A DNA stretch of 64,000 bases from Streptomyces caelestis (GTDB lineage: Bacteria; Actinomycetota; Actinomycetes; Streptomycetales; Streptomycetaceae), in the NCBI RefSeq assembly GCF_014205255.1, contig NZ_JACHNE010000001.1, forward strand, positions 1,612,001 through 1,676,000, read 5' to 3'. The position numbers were made by a program, and so were the translations under genes. Position 1 is the first letter of the stretch. Every line of letters begins with the position of its first letter. This document shows positions 7,622-15,574 of the stretch, piece by piece. The notes below the pieces were generated by a model. It saw only the letters and a list, made by a program, of their open reading frames with translations, had not been told where the DNA came from and ran no database searches.

Positions 7622-8443
7622 TCAGGGGTCGAGGTCGTCCCCTGACCGCTCCTCGAAGACCCGCATGGCCTTGGCGGTCACCGGGCCGGGGGCGCCGGGC
7701 AGCTCACGGTCGTCGACCCGGTGCACGGCCTGGACGTCCCGCAGCGTGGACGTGAGGAAGATCTCGTCGGCCCGCTCCAGGACGTCCAGCGGCAGGTCGG
7801 TCTCCTCGGCGCCGGTCCATTCGATCGCCAGCGCGCGCGTGATGCCCGCGAGGCAGCCCGAGGCGAGCGGCGGGGTGTGGATCTCGCCGTCGAGGACGAC
7901 GAAGACGTTGGACCCTGTGCCCTCGCACAGCAATCCCACCGTGTTGCCGAACAGGGCTTCGGAGGCGCCCTGTTCACGGGCGCGGGCGAGGGCGACGACG
8001 TTCTCGGCGTACGAGGTGGTCTTCAGGCCGGTGAGCGCGCCGCGCTCGTTGCGCGTCCAGGGGACCGTGATCACGGCGGTGGAGTCGGGGCGGCGGGTGG
8101 TCTCGCCGAGGGCGACGACGAGGGTCGGGCCGTGCTCGCCGCGGTCGGAGCCGAGCGGGCCGTGGCCGCCGGTGTAGGTGATGCGCAGGCGACCGAGCGG
8201 CATGGGGTTGGCCTCCAGGACGGCGGCACAGGCACGGCGTACCTCGTCGTGGTCCGGGTCGGGCAGACCGAGGCCGCGCGCCGACCGGGTCAGCCGGTCG
8301 AGGTGCCGCGTGAGCGCGAACGGCCGGCCGTCCACGGCCTTCACCGTCTCGAAGATGCCGTCGCCCACGGTCAGCCCGTGGTCGAAGACGGAGACACGGG
8401 CGGACTCGGTGTCCTGCAAGCCGCCGTCGAGCCAGATCTTCAC
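7622..8443 (-). CDS. pabC: Aminodeoxychorismate lyase (class IV aminotransferase)
   Basis: This 273-residue fold-type IV PLP enzyme would release pyruvate from 4-amino-4-deoxychorismate to give p-aminobenzoate, a folate precursor. It shows the family start (VFDHGLTVGDGIFETVK), the PLP lysine in LKTTSYAENV near residue 140 and the cofactor-binding EGTGSNVFVV. The GTG at 8443 overlaps the TGA of the upstream pabB as GTGA and has AGG upstream, so the two are coupled. A branched-chain or D-amino-acid aminotransferase is the alternative, but the pabB neighbour makes PabC most likely. Confidence 0.88.
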   Translation of the reverse strand: MKIWLDGGLQDTESARVSVFDHGLTVGDGIFETVKAVDGRPFALTRHLDRLTRSARGLGLPDPDHDEVRRACAAVLEANPMPLGRLRITYTGGHGPLGSDRGEHGPTLVVALGETTRRPDSTAVITVPWTRNERGALTGLKTTSYAENVVALARAREQGASEALFGNTVGLLCEGTGSNVFVVLDGEIHTPPLASGCLAGITRALAIEWTGAEETDLPLDVLERADEIFLTSTLRDVQAVHRVDDRELPGAPGPVTAKAMRVFEERSGDDLDP

Positions 8444-9483
8444 GTCAGGTCCTCTCCACTCACCTCGTGCCCTCCCGACGCTATCGCGAGCAGCCGGGCC
8501 GCCTTCAGCTCGGTCTCCCGCCACTCCCCCTCGGGATCGGAGCCCCATGTGATGCCGGCACCGGTGCCGAAGCGCAGCACGCCGTCGGCCCGGTCGATCC
8601 AGAACGTACGGATGCCCACGGCCAGCTCACCGGCCTGCCGGTCGGCGTCGACCCACCCGATCCCTCCGCAGTACGGCCCTCTGGGCGCCGTCTCCAGCGC
8701 GTCGATGATCCGCAGCGCGCTCGACTTGGGCGCGCCGGTGACCGAGCCGGGCGGGAAGGCGGCGGCGAGCAGCTCGGCCCAGCCGGCCCCCTCCCCCAGC
8801 TCGCCACGGACCGTCGACACGAGGTGGACCAGCCCCGGATGCTTCTCGACGGCACACAGGTCGGGCACCGTCACACTGCCGGTGGCGCAGACCCGCCCGA
8901 TGTCGTTGCGGACGAGGTCCACGATCATCACGTTCTCGGCGTAGTCCTTCTCCAGCAGGTCCGCCTCGGTGCGGCCAGTGCCCTTGATCGGGCCCGACTC
9001 GACGACGCGTCCGTCGCGCCGCAGGAACAGCTCGGGGGACGCGGTGGCGACCTCCACGCCGTGACCGGGCAGGCGGATCGTTCCTGCATACGGCGCCGGG
9101 TTGCCACGGGCCAGCAGTGCGGTGAGGGCGTCCACGTCGGCGCCGGGTGCGACGGGCGCGGACAGCACCCGGCACAGGTTCGCCTGGTAGACCTCGCCGG
9201 CGGCGATGTGCCGGCGGATCCGGCACACCGCCGCCGTGTACGCGGCGCGGTCGAGCGACGACGTCCAGTCATCCGCCGCCGGTCCCCGCCACGCGCCGGG
9301 TACGGGGGCGGGCACGGCCGCCTTCCGCACATCCCGGAAGCGTGCGCAGGTCAGACGGCCCTCGAAGTCGGCGCAGACGGCCCAGAAGCCGCTGGATTCC
9401 AGGGCTTCGGGGTCGTCGGTGACATCGAGGAGCCCGGTGGCGACACGGTCGCCGAAGCGGGCGAGGGGAGGGAGGTCGAGCAC
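8440..9483 (-). CDS. pabB: Aminodeoxychorismate synthase component I (PabB-like)
   Basis: This 347-residue chorismate-binding enzyme would aminate chorismate to aminodeoxychorismate using ammonia from a glutaminase partner not present here. The C-terminal chorismate-binding domain has ASPELFLRR, the PIKGTGRTE motif whose Lys distinguishes PabB from TrpE (PIAGT), and LVRNDIGRVC and PGSVTGAPK. The N-terminal domain is short compared with full-length PabB. It starts with GTG at 9483 and its stop overlaps the pabC start. Confidence 0.9.
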   Translation of the reverse strand: MLDLPPLARFGDRVATGLLDVTDDPEALESSGFWAVCADFEGRLTCARFRDVRKAAVPAPVPGAWRGPAADDWTSSLDRAAYTAAVCRIRRHIAAGEVYQANLCRVLSAPVAPGADVDALTALLARGNPAPYAGTIRLPGHGVEVATASPELFLRRDGRVVESGPIKGTGRTEADLLEKDYAENVMIVDLVRNDIGRVCATGSVTVPDLCAVEKHPGLVHLVSTVRGELGEGAGWAELLAAAFPPGSVTGAPKSSALRIIDALETAPRGPYCGGIGWVDADRQAGELAVGIRTFWIDRADGVLRFGTGAGITWGSDPEGEWRETELKAARLLAIASGGHEVSGEDLT

Positions 9484-9591
9484 GCAGTCGAGTCTATGGC
9501 GGTGTCCCGCGGGTGACCGGGGGATGTCCCTCGGTGAGTCCCTGTGAACGCCCTGAGCAGGGGAAGCGCAGCACGCTGCACAAACGCGTTT

Positions 9592-9619
9592 TTGTGCTGG
9601 CCCCGGAATCCGCTAGAGT
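9592..9619 (+). promoter_or_regulatory. Sigma-70-type promoter of the tRNA cluster
   Basis: A -35 box TTGTGC (9592-9597) and a -10 box TAGAGT (9614-9619) are separated by 16 bases and lie about 40 bases before the first tRNA. The -35 overlaps the right arm of a short inverted repeat (GCACAAA at 9578-9584 with TTTGTGC at 9591-9597). Confidence 0.75.
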
Positions 9620-9660
9620 TCAACTCGTCGCCGGGCCGCGCGAGCGGACCGAAACGACAA

Positions 9661-9733
9661 GCGGACGTAGCTCAGTTGGTAGAGCGCAACCTTGCCAAGG
9701 TTGAGGTCGCGAGTTCGAACCTCGTCGTCCGCT
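9661..9733 (+). tRNA. tRNA-Gly (anticodon GCC)
   Basis: A 73-base cloverleaf: acceptor GCGGACG pairs with CGTCCGC, the D arm has AGCTCAGTTGGTAGAGC, the anticodon loop is CTTGCCAAG with anticodon GCC, and the T arm is GAGTTCGAACCTC. It is the first gene of a five-tRNA transcript. Confidence 0.97.
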
Positions 9734-9769
9734 CGAGGAACAGGGGGCTTCCCGGCCCCCTACGCTCCT

Positions 9770-9840
9770 GGTGGAGTGGCCGAGAGGCGAGGCAACGGCC
9801 TGCAAAGCCGTCTACACGGGTTCAAATCCCGTCTCCACCT
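9770..9840 (+). tRNA. tRNA-Cys (anticodon GCA)
   Basis: A 71-base cloverleaf: acceptor GGTGGAG pairs with CTCCACC, the anticodon loop CCTGCAAAG gives GCA, and the discriminator is T(U), as expected for tRNA-Cys. The next three bases happen to read CCA. Confidence 0.96.
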
Positions 9841-9844
9841 CCAA

Positions 9845-9916
9845 GGACGATTAGCTCAGCGGGAGAGCGCTTCCCTGACACGGAAGAGGTCACTGGTTCA
9901 ATCCCAGTATCGTCCA
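9845..9916 (+). tRNA. tRNA-Val (anticodon GAC), copy 1
   Basis: A 72-base tRNA with acceptor GGACGAT/ATCGTCC and anticodon loop CTGACAC (GAC). It starts five bases after the tRNA-Cys end. Its body is identical to the two copies that follow. Confidence 0.97.
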
Positions 9917-9942
9917 CTGGATCTGCTCGAAGATCCGAACCC

Positions 9943-10014
9943 GCGCGATTAGCTCAGCGGGAGAGCGCTTCCCTGACACGGAAGAGGTCACTGGTTCAAT
10001 CCCAGTATCGCGCA
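9943..10014 (+). tRNA. tRNA-Val (anticodon GAC), copy 2 with variant acceptor stem
   Basis: The body matches copies 1 and 3, but the acceptor reads GCGCGAT/ATCGCGC. Pairs 2-71 and 3-70 are changed on both sides, so the stem is still fully paired. Confidence 0.97.
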
Positions 10015-10052
10015 CGCAGTGCCCATGATCCGCTGCACGGTCATGGTCCCGA

Positions 10053-10124
10053 GGACGATTAGCTCAGCGGGAGAGCGCTTCCCTGACACGGAAGAGGTCA
10101 CTGGTTCAATCCCAGTATCGTCCA
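10053..10124 (+). tRNA. tRNA-Val (anticodon GAC), copy 3
   Basis: This copy is identical to copy 1 in all 72 bases, with acceptor GGACGAT/ATCGTCC, anticodon GAC and discriminator A. It is the last tRNA before the terminator. Confidence 0.97.
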
Positions 10125-10136
10125 CATCACACCGGA

Positions 10137-10168
10137 GCCCCCGGCCGTAGGAATCGGCCGGGGGCTTC
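10137..10168 (+). terminator. Rho-independent-type terminator of the tRNA cluster
   Basis: An 11-bp perfect stem, GCCCCCGGCCG (10137-10147) and CGGCCGGGGGC (10155-10165), with loop TAGGAAT and a short TT after it. It lies 12 bases after the last tRNA and before the converging zinc-ribbon gene, so it may serve both. Confidence 0.85.
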
Positions 10169-10188
10169 GTCGTGTCGCGGTCCTCGGG

Positions 10189-10515
10189 TCAGGACGAGAA
10201 CAGCATGCGCCCGAAGCTCTTCTGCCGGTGGTGACCCTGGTGGCCATGGTGTCCGTGGCCACCGTGCGGGGCGCCCCAGGCGGGGGCCGCAGGGGCGGGG
10301 TAGGCCTGGGGGGCAGGGTAGGCCTGGGGGGCAGGGTAGGCCTGGGGGGCTGGTGGGGGCGGCGGAGCCGACTGGGACCACTGGGCCTCCAGTCGGGTCA
10401 GCGACTCCAGCTCGCCGTAGTCGAGAAAGATCCCACGGCAGCCGCTGCACTGCTCGATCTGGACACCGTTGCGGTTGTACGTGTGCATCGGCGCACGGCA
10501 TTTCGGACACTGCAT
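10189..10515 (-). CDS. Zinc-ribbon protein (zf-TFIIB family) with His-rich tail
   Basis: This 108-residue protein begins with a compact zinc ribbon: CPKC at residues 3-6 and CSGC at about 23-26, followed by RGIFLDYGELESL, the hallmark of the zf-TFIIB-like family. The middle is low-complexity with a tandem PAPQAY repeat (three copies, from an 18-bp DNA repeat around 10296-10350). Towards the end comes GGHGHHGHQGHHRQ, a His-rich stretch that could bind metal, then KSFGRMLFSS. The ATG at 10515 has GAGGAG ten bases upstream. Its role is unknown. Confidence 0.85.
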   Translation of the reverse strand: MQCPKCRAPMHTYNRNGVQIEQCSGCRGIFLDYGELESLTRLEAQWSQSAPPPPPAPQAYPAPQAYPAPQAYPAPAAPAWGAPHGGHGHHGHQGHHRQKSFGRMLFSS

Positions 10516-10594
10516 GGTGGTTCAACTCCTCGCCGGTCGGTCCTGCTTCGTGTGTCGCCAGGACAGACTCTGTCCGGCTGTGGTCGGTTGCACC

Positions 10595-11536
10595 CTACTT
10601 CGTGTGCTCCTGCGCCAACTGCGGCGGGACGGTAGCCATTCGGTCACAGGCGTCCACGACCGACTGCTCCACCTCGTCCAGAGGGCGACCGGCCGCGACC
10701 GCCTTGGCGACGGCCCGGGCCGCGGTCTGCACGGTGAGGGCGCGGGCGGGGACGTCCAGGGCGGGCCAGGGATCGCCGTCGACCGGGACGGCCGGGCCGC
10801 CCTCGGCTCGGTAGGCGGCGAGGAACCGGGCCCATTCGCCGGGCGGGAGCAGTCCGCAGGCGTACCAGGCGGCGGGGCGGGCCAGATCCCAGGCCGGGAC
10901 ACCGACGCCGAGGTCGTCCACGTCGATCAGCAGCCAGGGGCCGTCGGGGGCGGGGTGGCGTATGAGCTGGCCGAGGTGGAGGTCGCCGTGGCACAGGGTG
11001 CCGGTGTGCGGCATCGGCGTCTCGGCTCGGGCCCAGGCGGGGAGGGTGTCCCAGGCGCGCAGGACCGGGGTGGCTGCGGGGTGCGGGCCGGCGTCCCGGA
11101 GCCGGGCGATGGCTCGGGCCGCCTTGGCGGGGCCTCGCATGGTGGGCATGCCGGGCGGGGGCGGGGTGCGGTGCAGTCGGGCGAGGAGGGTCGCGGCGGC
11201 TTCCCAGGGGGCGGCGTCGGGGGTGTCCGGGTCCACGGGGATGCCGTACGGCCAGAACGTCACGAGGCGGCCGTGCAGGTCGGCCGGGGTCGGGGCGAGT
11301 GGGGGCAGGAGGATGCCGGGGTGGTGAGTGGCGAGGGTGAGGCGGGTGGTCAGTTCGGTGGGGTCGCTGTCTTCCGCGTGGGCCTTCGCGACGGTGTCCG
11401 CGTGCCGTACGACGACGCCGTCGGGGTGGTCGGCGAGGGTGGCTGCTCCGCAGGGGCAGGCCGTGGAGCGGGCGTGGGCGGTGGCTCTGGCCTTGGCGGT
11501 GAGCTGTTGTACGAGCTGGGCGGGGGCGGGCTTCAC
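10595..11536 (-). CDS. Aminoglycoside phosphotransferase (APH)-family kinase
   Basis: This 313-residue protein has the APH/choline-kinase fold. The catalytic loop is LCHGDLHLGQLI (Asp of HGD as base) and the metal-binding segment is LLIDVDDLGVGVPAWDLA, both around residues 190-225. An N-terminal Cys pair (ACPCG) is unusual. I use GTG 11536 because GGGAG lies four bases upstream; the frame's first Met is 38 codons earlier in atypical sequence. These proteins phosphorylate small molecules; despite the family name, resistance should not be assumed. It is monocistronic, with a strong hairpin further upstream. Confidence 0.85.
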   Translation of the reverse strand: MKPAPAQLVQQLTAKARATAHARSTACPCGAATLADHPDGVVVRHADTVAKAHAEDSDPTELTTRLTLATHHPGILLPPLAPTPADLHGRLVTFWPYGIPVDPDTPDAAPWEAAATLLARLHRTPPPPGMPTMRGPAKAARAIARLRDAGPHPAATPVLRAWDTLPAWARAETPMPHTGTLCHGDLHLGQLIRHPAPDGPWLLIDVDDLGVGVPAWDLARPAAWYACGLLPPGEWARFLAAYRAEGGPAVPVDGDPWPALDVPARALTVQTAARAVAKAVAAGRPLDEVEQSVVDACDRMATVPPQLAQEHTK

Positions 11537-11658
11537 TGGGCTCCCGGGGTGTGGGTGTCGGGGGCGAGAGTACGCGCAGGTGAGGCCGGGCTGTAAGGCG
11601 CTGTGGGGTGCAGGTGCTCCGCGTCGGTACCGGACCGGGTGGGTCGGCAACCGGCGGA

Positions 11659-11713
11659 GCGGGTGCCGCTTCTTCGGGAGGGTGCCGCCCTCAGCGGCAC
11701 GAATGCCCGCAGC
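11659..11713. repeat. Dispersed intergenic repeat, family B copy 1
   Basis: The blocks GGGTGCCGCTT, GGGTGCCGCCCT and GGCACGAATGCCCGCAG occur in this order here and again at 45779-45859, with different spacer lengths. The element is GC-rich and non-coding and sits between genes in both places. Confidence 0.7.
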
Positions 11714-11734
11714 TGGGCGGGATCAGGGCAAAGC

Positions 11735-11771
11735 AATGCCGGCGCAGCTCCCCAGCTGCGCCGGCATTTTT
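11735..11771. terminator. Perfect 15-bp hairpin terminator
   Basis: AATGCCGGCGCAGCT (11735-11749) and AGCTGCGCCGGCATT (11754-11768) form a perfect stem around a CCCC loop, followed by TTT on the plus strand. It lies downstream of the small membrane protein gene (minus strand), with A/T residues at both ends, so it could work in either direction. Confidence 0.85.
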
Positions 11772-11856
11772 GCCGTCCGCCGCACCCCCGTCCCCACGGG
11801 GTTTCATGGGTGGGATGTCCCCGCCCGGACCGCTCTTCCGGGCCTGGGGTCGCCGC

Positions 11857-12063
11857 TCAGCGCCCCAGCATCTCTCCCACGGACGACGCCTGTGTGGCCA
11901 CTGTCTCCCACCCGTCGAAGACGAGGAGGAGCAGGACCGCCAGGGGAAGGGCCATCAGCGTCGCCACCACGGGGTGGCGACGGCCCTGGCGGCGGCGGAA
12001 CGCGGCGGCGTACACCTTGCGTCCCTCTTCACGGATCAGTGTCCGCGGTGCCGTGTGGGCCAT
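11857..12063 (-). CDS. Small single-pass membrane protein (68 aa)
   Basis: This 68-residue protein starts at ATG 12063 with GAGAGGG directly upstream. A basic N-terminal half (EEGRKVYAAAFRRRQGRRHP) precedes one membrane helix (VVATLMALPLAVLLLLVF, about residues 32-50) and a short C-terminal tail ending SSVGEMLGR. The positive-inside rule puts the N-terminus in the cytoplasm. I do not recognise a family. It ends 86 bases before the perfect hairpin. Confidence 0.72.
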   Translation of the reverse strand: MAHTAPRTLIREEGRKVYAAAFRRRQGRRHPVVATLMALPLAVLLLLVFDGWETVATQASSVGEMLGR

Positions 12064-12297
12064 GGTCCCTCTCCTGACCGTTCTCAGTTGTCGTTGGCAG
12101 CGGCGGGTGTCTGACCTCGGGGGACGAGTGCTGCACCCGCCGCTTGACCTCAAATCTAGGCGGCCGGCCCTCCCCGGGCGTCATGCCCTCGTACCGATTG
12201 CCGGGCCTCCCGGAGGATGAGCCGTCACCTGCGGTGTACTCCCCTGGGTGGAGACAAAGGCCTGGGTCTCAGGGTCTTCCCCGAAGGGGCGCCCGGA

Positions 12298-12537
12298 TCA
12301 CCCCGCTTTGTCCGAGCTCTCCTCCCTCGGAATCGGCTGTTCGACCAGTGCCAGCACCCGGTTCGCCATGAAACGGGCCGTACGCACGACCGTTCCGCTC
12401 CTGGTGACTTCGCTCACTTCCACGACACCTCGACGTACCGCCGTCTCCACCCTGCGGCCCGCCCTGCTCGCCACCACCTCATACGTGCGCGTCGTGTCAC
12501 CGGCGTCCACGACTATCTCCACACGGTCACCCTTCAC
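12298..12537 (-). CDS. Conserved small beta-rich protein, function unknown (79 aa)
   Basis: I start this 79-residue protein at GTG 12537 because a GGGGG-rich ribosome site lies nine bases upstream; the frame is open further but without typical coding bias. The sequence alternates hydrophobic and charged residues (DRVEIVVDAGDTTRTYEVVAS, then GVVEVSEVTRSGTVVRTARFMANRVLALVE), which suggests a small beta-barrel or beta-sandwich. There is no signal or membrane segment. It is divergent from the protein kinase gene next door; any functional link is speculative. Confidence 0.65.
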   Translation of the reverse strand: MKGDRVEIVVDAGDTTRTYEVVASRAGRRVETAVRRGVVEVSEVTRSGTVVRTARFMANRVLALVEQPIPREESSDKAG

Positions 12538-12732
12538 GGGTCCAATCCCCCTTTCGTGGCAGGCGGTTGGGCTCATGCCCCGCGCGAACACGGCCTGTCC
12601 GCGCGCCCCCTGACCACCCTTCAAGTCTCCCACCCACCACTGACAATCCATCGCCCCGAGAGGGCGCGGCCTCTGCGCGCGGGCGGCTGTGGAAACGTAA
12701 GCTGTGGCTCGTCACAGGACCGGGCAGCGGGG

Positions 12733-14193
12733 ATGAACATGGCGATGATGCGCCTGAGGCGCGAGGACCCGCGCGTCGTCGGCTCGTTCAGGCTTCACAG
12801 ACGGCTCGGCGCGGGCGGGATGGGCGTGGTCTACCTGGGCTCCGACAAGAAGGGGCAGCGGGTCGCGCTCAAGGTCATCCGGCCTGACCTGGCGGAGGAT
12901 CAGGAGTTCCGCTCGCGCTTCGCCCGTGAGGTCTCGGCGGCACGACGGATTCGCGGCGGGTGCACGGCACGGCTCGTGGCGGCCGACCTGGACGCGGACC
13001 GGCCCTGGTTCGCCACGCAGTACGTACCCGGCCCCTCCCTGCACGACAAGGTCGCCGCCGAGGGGCCGCTCGGCGCGGCCGACGTCGCGGCCGTCGGTGC
13101 CGCCCTGTCGGAAGGCCTGGTCGCCGTGCACGAGGCCGGGGTCGTGCACCGGGACCTGAAGCCGTCCAACATTCTGCTGTCCCCGAAGGGGCCGCGGATC
13201 ATCGACTTCGGCATCGCCTGGGCCACCGGCGCCTCGACGCTCACCCACGTCGGTACGGCGGTCGGCTCGCCGGGCTTCCTCGCACCCGAGCAGGTGCGCG
13301 GCGCCGCCGTCACACCGGCCACGGACGTGTTCTCGCTCGGTGCCACGCTCGCGTACGCCTCGATGGGCGACTCGCCCTTCGGGCACGGCAGTTCCGAGGT
13401 GATGCTGTACCGCGTCGTGCACGAGGAGCCGCAGCTGCACGGCGTGCCCGACGCGTTGGCTCCGCTCGTCCGGGCGTGCCTGGCGAAGGACCCGGAGGAA
13501 CGGCCCAGCACGCTCCAACTGTCCATGCGGCTCAAGGAGATCGCGGCCCGGGAGTCACAGGACCTGGCCGGCGTACGGCCGCCCGCGCCGCGCGGCGCCG
13601 AGACGGACCGGCCCACCGACACCTACCCCGAGCGCGCCCGGCGTCCGCAGGGACAGCAGGGTGCGGGGGCCTCCGGGGCGCAGCGGGGCCGGGGGACTCC
13701 CCCGCCGCGGCGCTCCTCCGGGCCCGGGGACGGCGTTCCGTCGCCGGACGGCCCGGCTTCCCAGGGCGGAACCGGCTCCCGGGGCGGAGCCCGGGCGGCG
13801 GGCGGCGGGAACCGGTCCACGGGTGGCGGAAGCCGGTCGACGGGGGGCGGGAGCCGCGGCAGGACTCCGGTGCGCGGCGCCGGTGCCTCGCGTGGCGGGA
13901 CCCCGTCGCGGTCCGGATCACGGCCGACGCCCACCGGACGCAACGGAACCCGGTCGGGCAGCGGTACCGGGCGGCCGGCGTCCAGGAACACGGGGACCGG
14001 GCTGCGGCCCGCCAATCCCCGGCTGCTGCGGCAGCGGCTGTTCGTGTTCGTCGTGGTCACGCTGCTGGTGGCGGTCGGCATCGCCCTGGTGCAGGGCTGT
14101 CAGGGCTCGGCGCGGGGTCTCGGCGGTGACGGGGACGGTGTCCGGCAGGAGCACGTCGAGCAGGGCATCGAACGGCAGGGCTTCGAACCGTAA
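12733..14193 (+). CDS. Membrane-anchored serine/threonine protein kinase
   Basis: This 486-residue Hanks-type kinase has a complete catalytic domain in residues 15-280. It shows the glycine loop LGAGGMGVVYLG, the lysine in VALKVI, the catalytic loop HRDLKPSNILL, the metal-binding DFG (IIDFGIAW) and an activation segment ending GSPGFLAPEQ. A long Gly/Ser/Arg/Pro-rich linker (about residues 290-430, with TGGGSR repeats) leads to one membrane helix (LFVFVVVTLLVAVGIALV) and a short outside tail with no PASTA repeats. It therefore senses through another route. ATG 12739 is an alternative start. Its 3' end is followed by degenerate copies of itself. Confidence 0.92.
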   Translation: MNMAMMRLRREDPRVVGSFRLHRRLGAGGMGVVYLGSDKKGQRVALKVIRPDLAEDQEFRSRFAREVSAARRIRGGCTARLVAADLDADRPWFATQYVPGPSLHDKVAAEGPLGAADVAAVGAALSEGLVAVHEAGVVHRDLKPSNILLSPKGPRIIDFGIAWATGASTLTHVGTAVGSPGFLAPEQVRGAAVTPATDVFSLGATLAYASMGDSPFGHGSSEVMLYRVVHEEPQLHGVPDALAPLVRACLAKDPEERPSTLQLSMRLKEIAARESQDLAGVRPPAPRGAETDRPTDTYPERARRPQGQQGAGASGAQRGRGTPPPRRSSGPGDGVPSPDGPASQGGTGSRGGARAAGGGNRSTGGGSRSTGGGSRGRTPVRGAGASRGGTPSRSGSRPTPTGRNGTRSGSGTGRPASRNTGTGLRPANPRLLRQRLFVFVVVTLLVAVGIALVQGCQGSARGLGGDGDGVRQEHVEQGIERQGFEP

Positions 14194-14274
14194 GGCTGCG
14201 TACCGGAGGCTGCCTACCGGTAGGGGTGCGACCCGAAGGCTGCGTACCGGTGGGGCTGCGAACCGTAGGCCGCG
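14178..14274. repeat. Degenerate tandem repeat over the kinase stop codon
   Basis: About six imperfect copies of a 13-17 base unit resembling CTGCGAACCGTAGG run from the last codons of the kinase gene through the gap before the Nudix gene. The first copy holds the GAACCGTAA stop region; later copies read CTGCGTACCGG. Confidence 0.7.
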
Positions 14275-14290
14275 CAGCTCAGGTCCGCCG

Positions 14291-14683
14291 TCACAGCCCC
14301 GGCAGGATCCGCTCGAAGAACTCGCGGTCGCCGTCGAAGACCGGGTCGAGGGTCAGGAACTCCCCCGGCGTGACCCAGCGGGCCTCGGCGACCTCGTCCG
14401 GGTCGGGGACGACCTCCCCCGTGTCCGCGTGGGCGGTCCACCAGTGGAGGCGGAAGCGGTGGTCGTCGGTCTCCGACTCCCACACCTTCGCCAGCGGCAC
14501 GACGGTGAGGCCGACCTCCTCGCGGACCTCCCGGACCACCGCCTGCTCCTGGGTCTCGCCCGGTTCGAGTGTGCCGCTCAGCGGCTGCCAGTAGCCGGGG
14601 CGGGCGACCGCCGGGCCCCGCCGGATCGCGAGGACGCGGTCCCCGCGCCGCAGTACGGCCACGATCGCCTGGCGCTGCTCCAC
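14291..14683 (-). CDS. Nudix hydrolase
   Basis: This 130-residue Nudix protein would hydrolyse a nucleoside diphosphate linked to another moiety. The Nudix box spans about residues 37-59: it begins GTLEPGE and ends REVREEVGL, with all the Gly and Glu residues of GX5EX7REUXEEXGU in place. It starts with GTG 14683, with AGGGG upstream, only nine bases after the stop of the SpoU methyltransferase, so it is probably the last gene of that unit. Substrate not predictable; a MutT-like house-cleaning role is possible. Confidence 0.88.
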   Translation of the reverse strand: MEQRQAIVAVLRRGDRVLAIRRGPAVARPGYWQPLSGTLEPGETQEQAVVREVREEVGLTVVPLAKVWESETDDHRFRLHWWTAHADTGEVVPDPDEVAEARWVTPGEFLTLDPVFDGDREFFERILPGL

Positions 14684-14692
14684 GTACGGCCC

Positions 14693-15511
14693 CTAGGACT
14701 GAGGGCGGCCGGTGGCCACGGCGTAGAAGGCCACGGCCGCCGCCGCGCCCACGTTGAGGGAGTCGACGCCGTGGGACATGGGGATGCGGACCCATTCGTC
14801 GGCGGCGACCAGGGCCTGGGTGGACAGGCCGTCGCCCTCGGCGCCGAGCATGAGGGCCACGCGGTCCATGGTGTGCGGGGCGGCCTCGTCGAGGGGCCGG
14901 GCCTTCTCGTCGGGGGTGAGGGCGAGCAGGGTGAAGCCGGCCTCGCGGACCGACTCCAGGCCCTTGGGCCAGGTGTCCAGACGGGCGTACGGCACGGAGA
15001 AGACCGCGCCCATGGAGACCTTCACGCTGCGGCGGTAGAGGGGGTCGGCGCAGTCCGGGGAGAGCAGGACCGCGTCCATGCCGAGGGCGGCGGCCGAGCG
15101 GAAGATCGCGCCGATGTTGGTGTGGTCGTTGACCGACTCCATGATCACGACGCGGCGGGCGGTCTGGAGGAGGTCGGCGGCCGTGGGCAGGGGCTTGCGC
15201 TGCATGGAGGCGAGCGCGCCGCGGTGCACGTGGTAGCCGGTGACCTGCTCGGCGAGCTCGGGGCTGACCGCGTAGACGGGGGCCGGGAGTTCGTCGATGA
15301 CGTCGCGCATGACGTCGACCCACTTGGCCGAGAGCAGCATGGACCGCATCGCGTAGCCCGCTTCCTTGGCCCTTCTGATGACCTTCTCGCCCTCGGCGAT
15401 GAAGAGGCCCTCGGCGGGTTCGCGCTTGCGGCGCAGATCCACGTCGGTCAGGCCGGTGTAGTCGCGCAGGCGCGGGTCGTCGGGATCCTCGACGGTGATG
15501 AGATCGGCCAC
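14693..15511 (-). CDS. TrmH/SpoU-family RNA 2'-O-methyltransferase
   Basis: This 272-residue protein has an N-terminal substrate-binding domain (residues 1-110, with EGLFIAEGEKVIRRA) and a C-terminal SPOUT knot. The three SpoU motifs are visible: NDHTNIGAIFRSAAALG (Asn and Arg), LMLGAEGDGLS, and DSLNVGAAAAVAFY. It should use SAM to methylate a ribose in rRNA or tRNA; the exact position is not predictable. The likely start is GTG 15511. The Nudix gene follows nine bases after its stop. Confidence 0.9.
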   Translation of the reverse strand: MADLITVEDPDDPRLRDYTGLTDVDLRRKREPAEGLFIAEGEKVIRRAKEAGYAMRSMLLSAKWVDVMRDVIDELPAPVYAVSPELAEQVTGYHVHRGALASMQRKPLPTAADLLQTARRVVIMESVNDHTNIGAIFRSAAALGMDAVLLSPDCADPLYRRSVKVSMGAVFSVPYARLDTWPKGLESVREAGFTLLALTPDEKARPLDEAAPHTMDRVALMLGAEGDGLSTQALVAADEWVRIPMSHGVDSLNVGAAAAVAFYAVATGRPQS

Positions 15512-15574
15512 AGGGTGATACTGCCTTGTCCTGGGTGCGGTGCCAACGGCTTGGGACGGTTGTGTTACCCGGGG

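Larger units (their letters stand above)
11537..11856. other. Intergenic region with dispersed repeat and strong hairpin
   Basis: About 320 bases without a gene. It carries one copy of a dispersed repeat (about 11659-11713) and the perfect 15-bp hairpin at 11735-11768. Nothing else is recognised. Confidence 0.6.
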
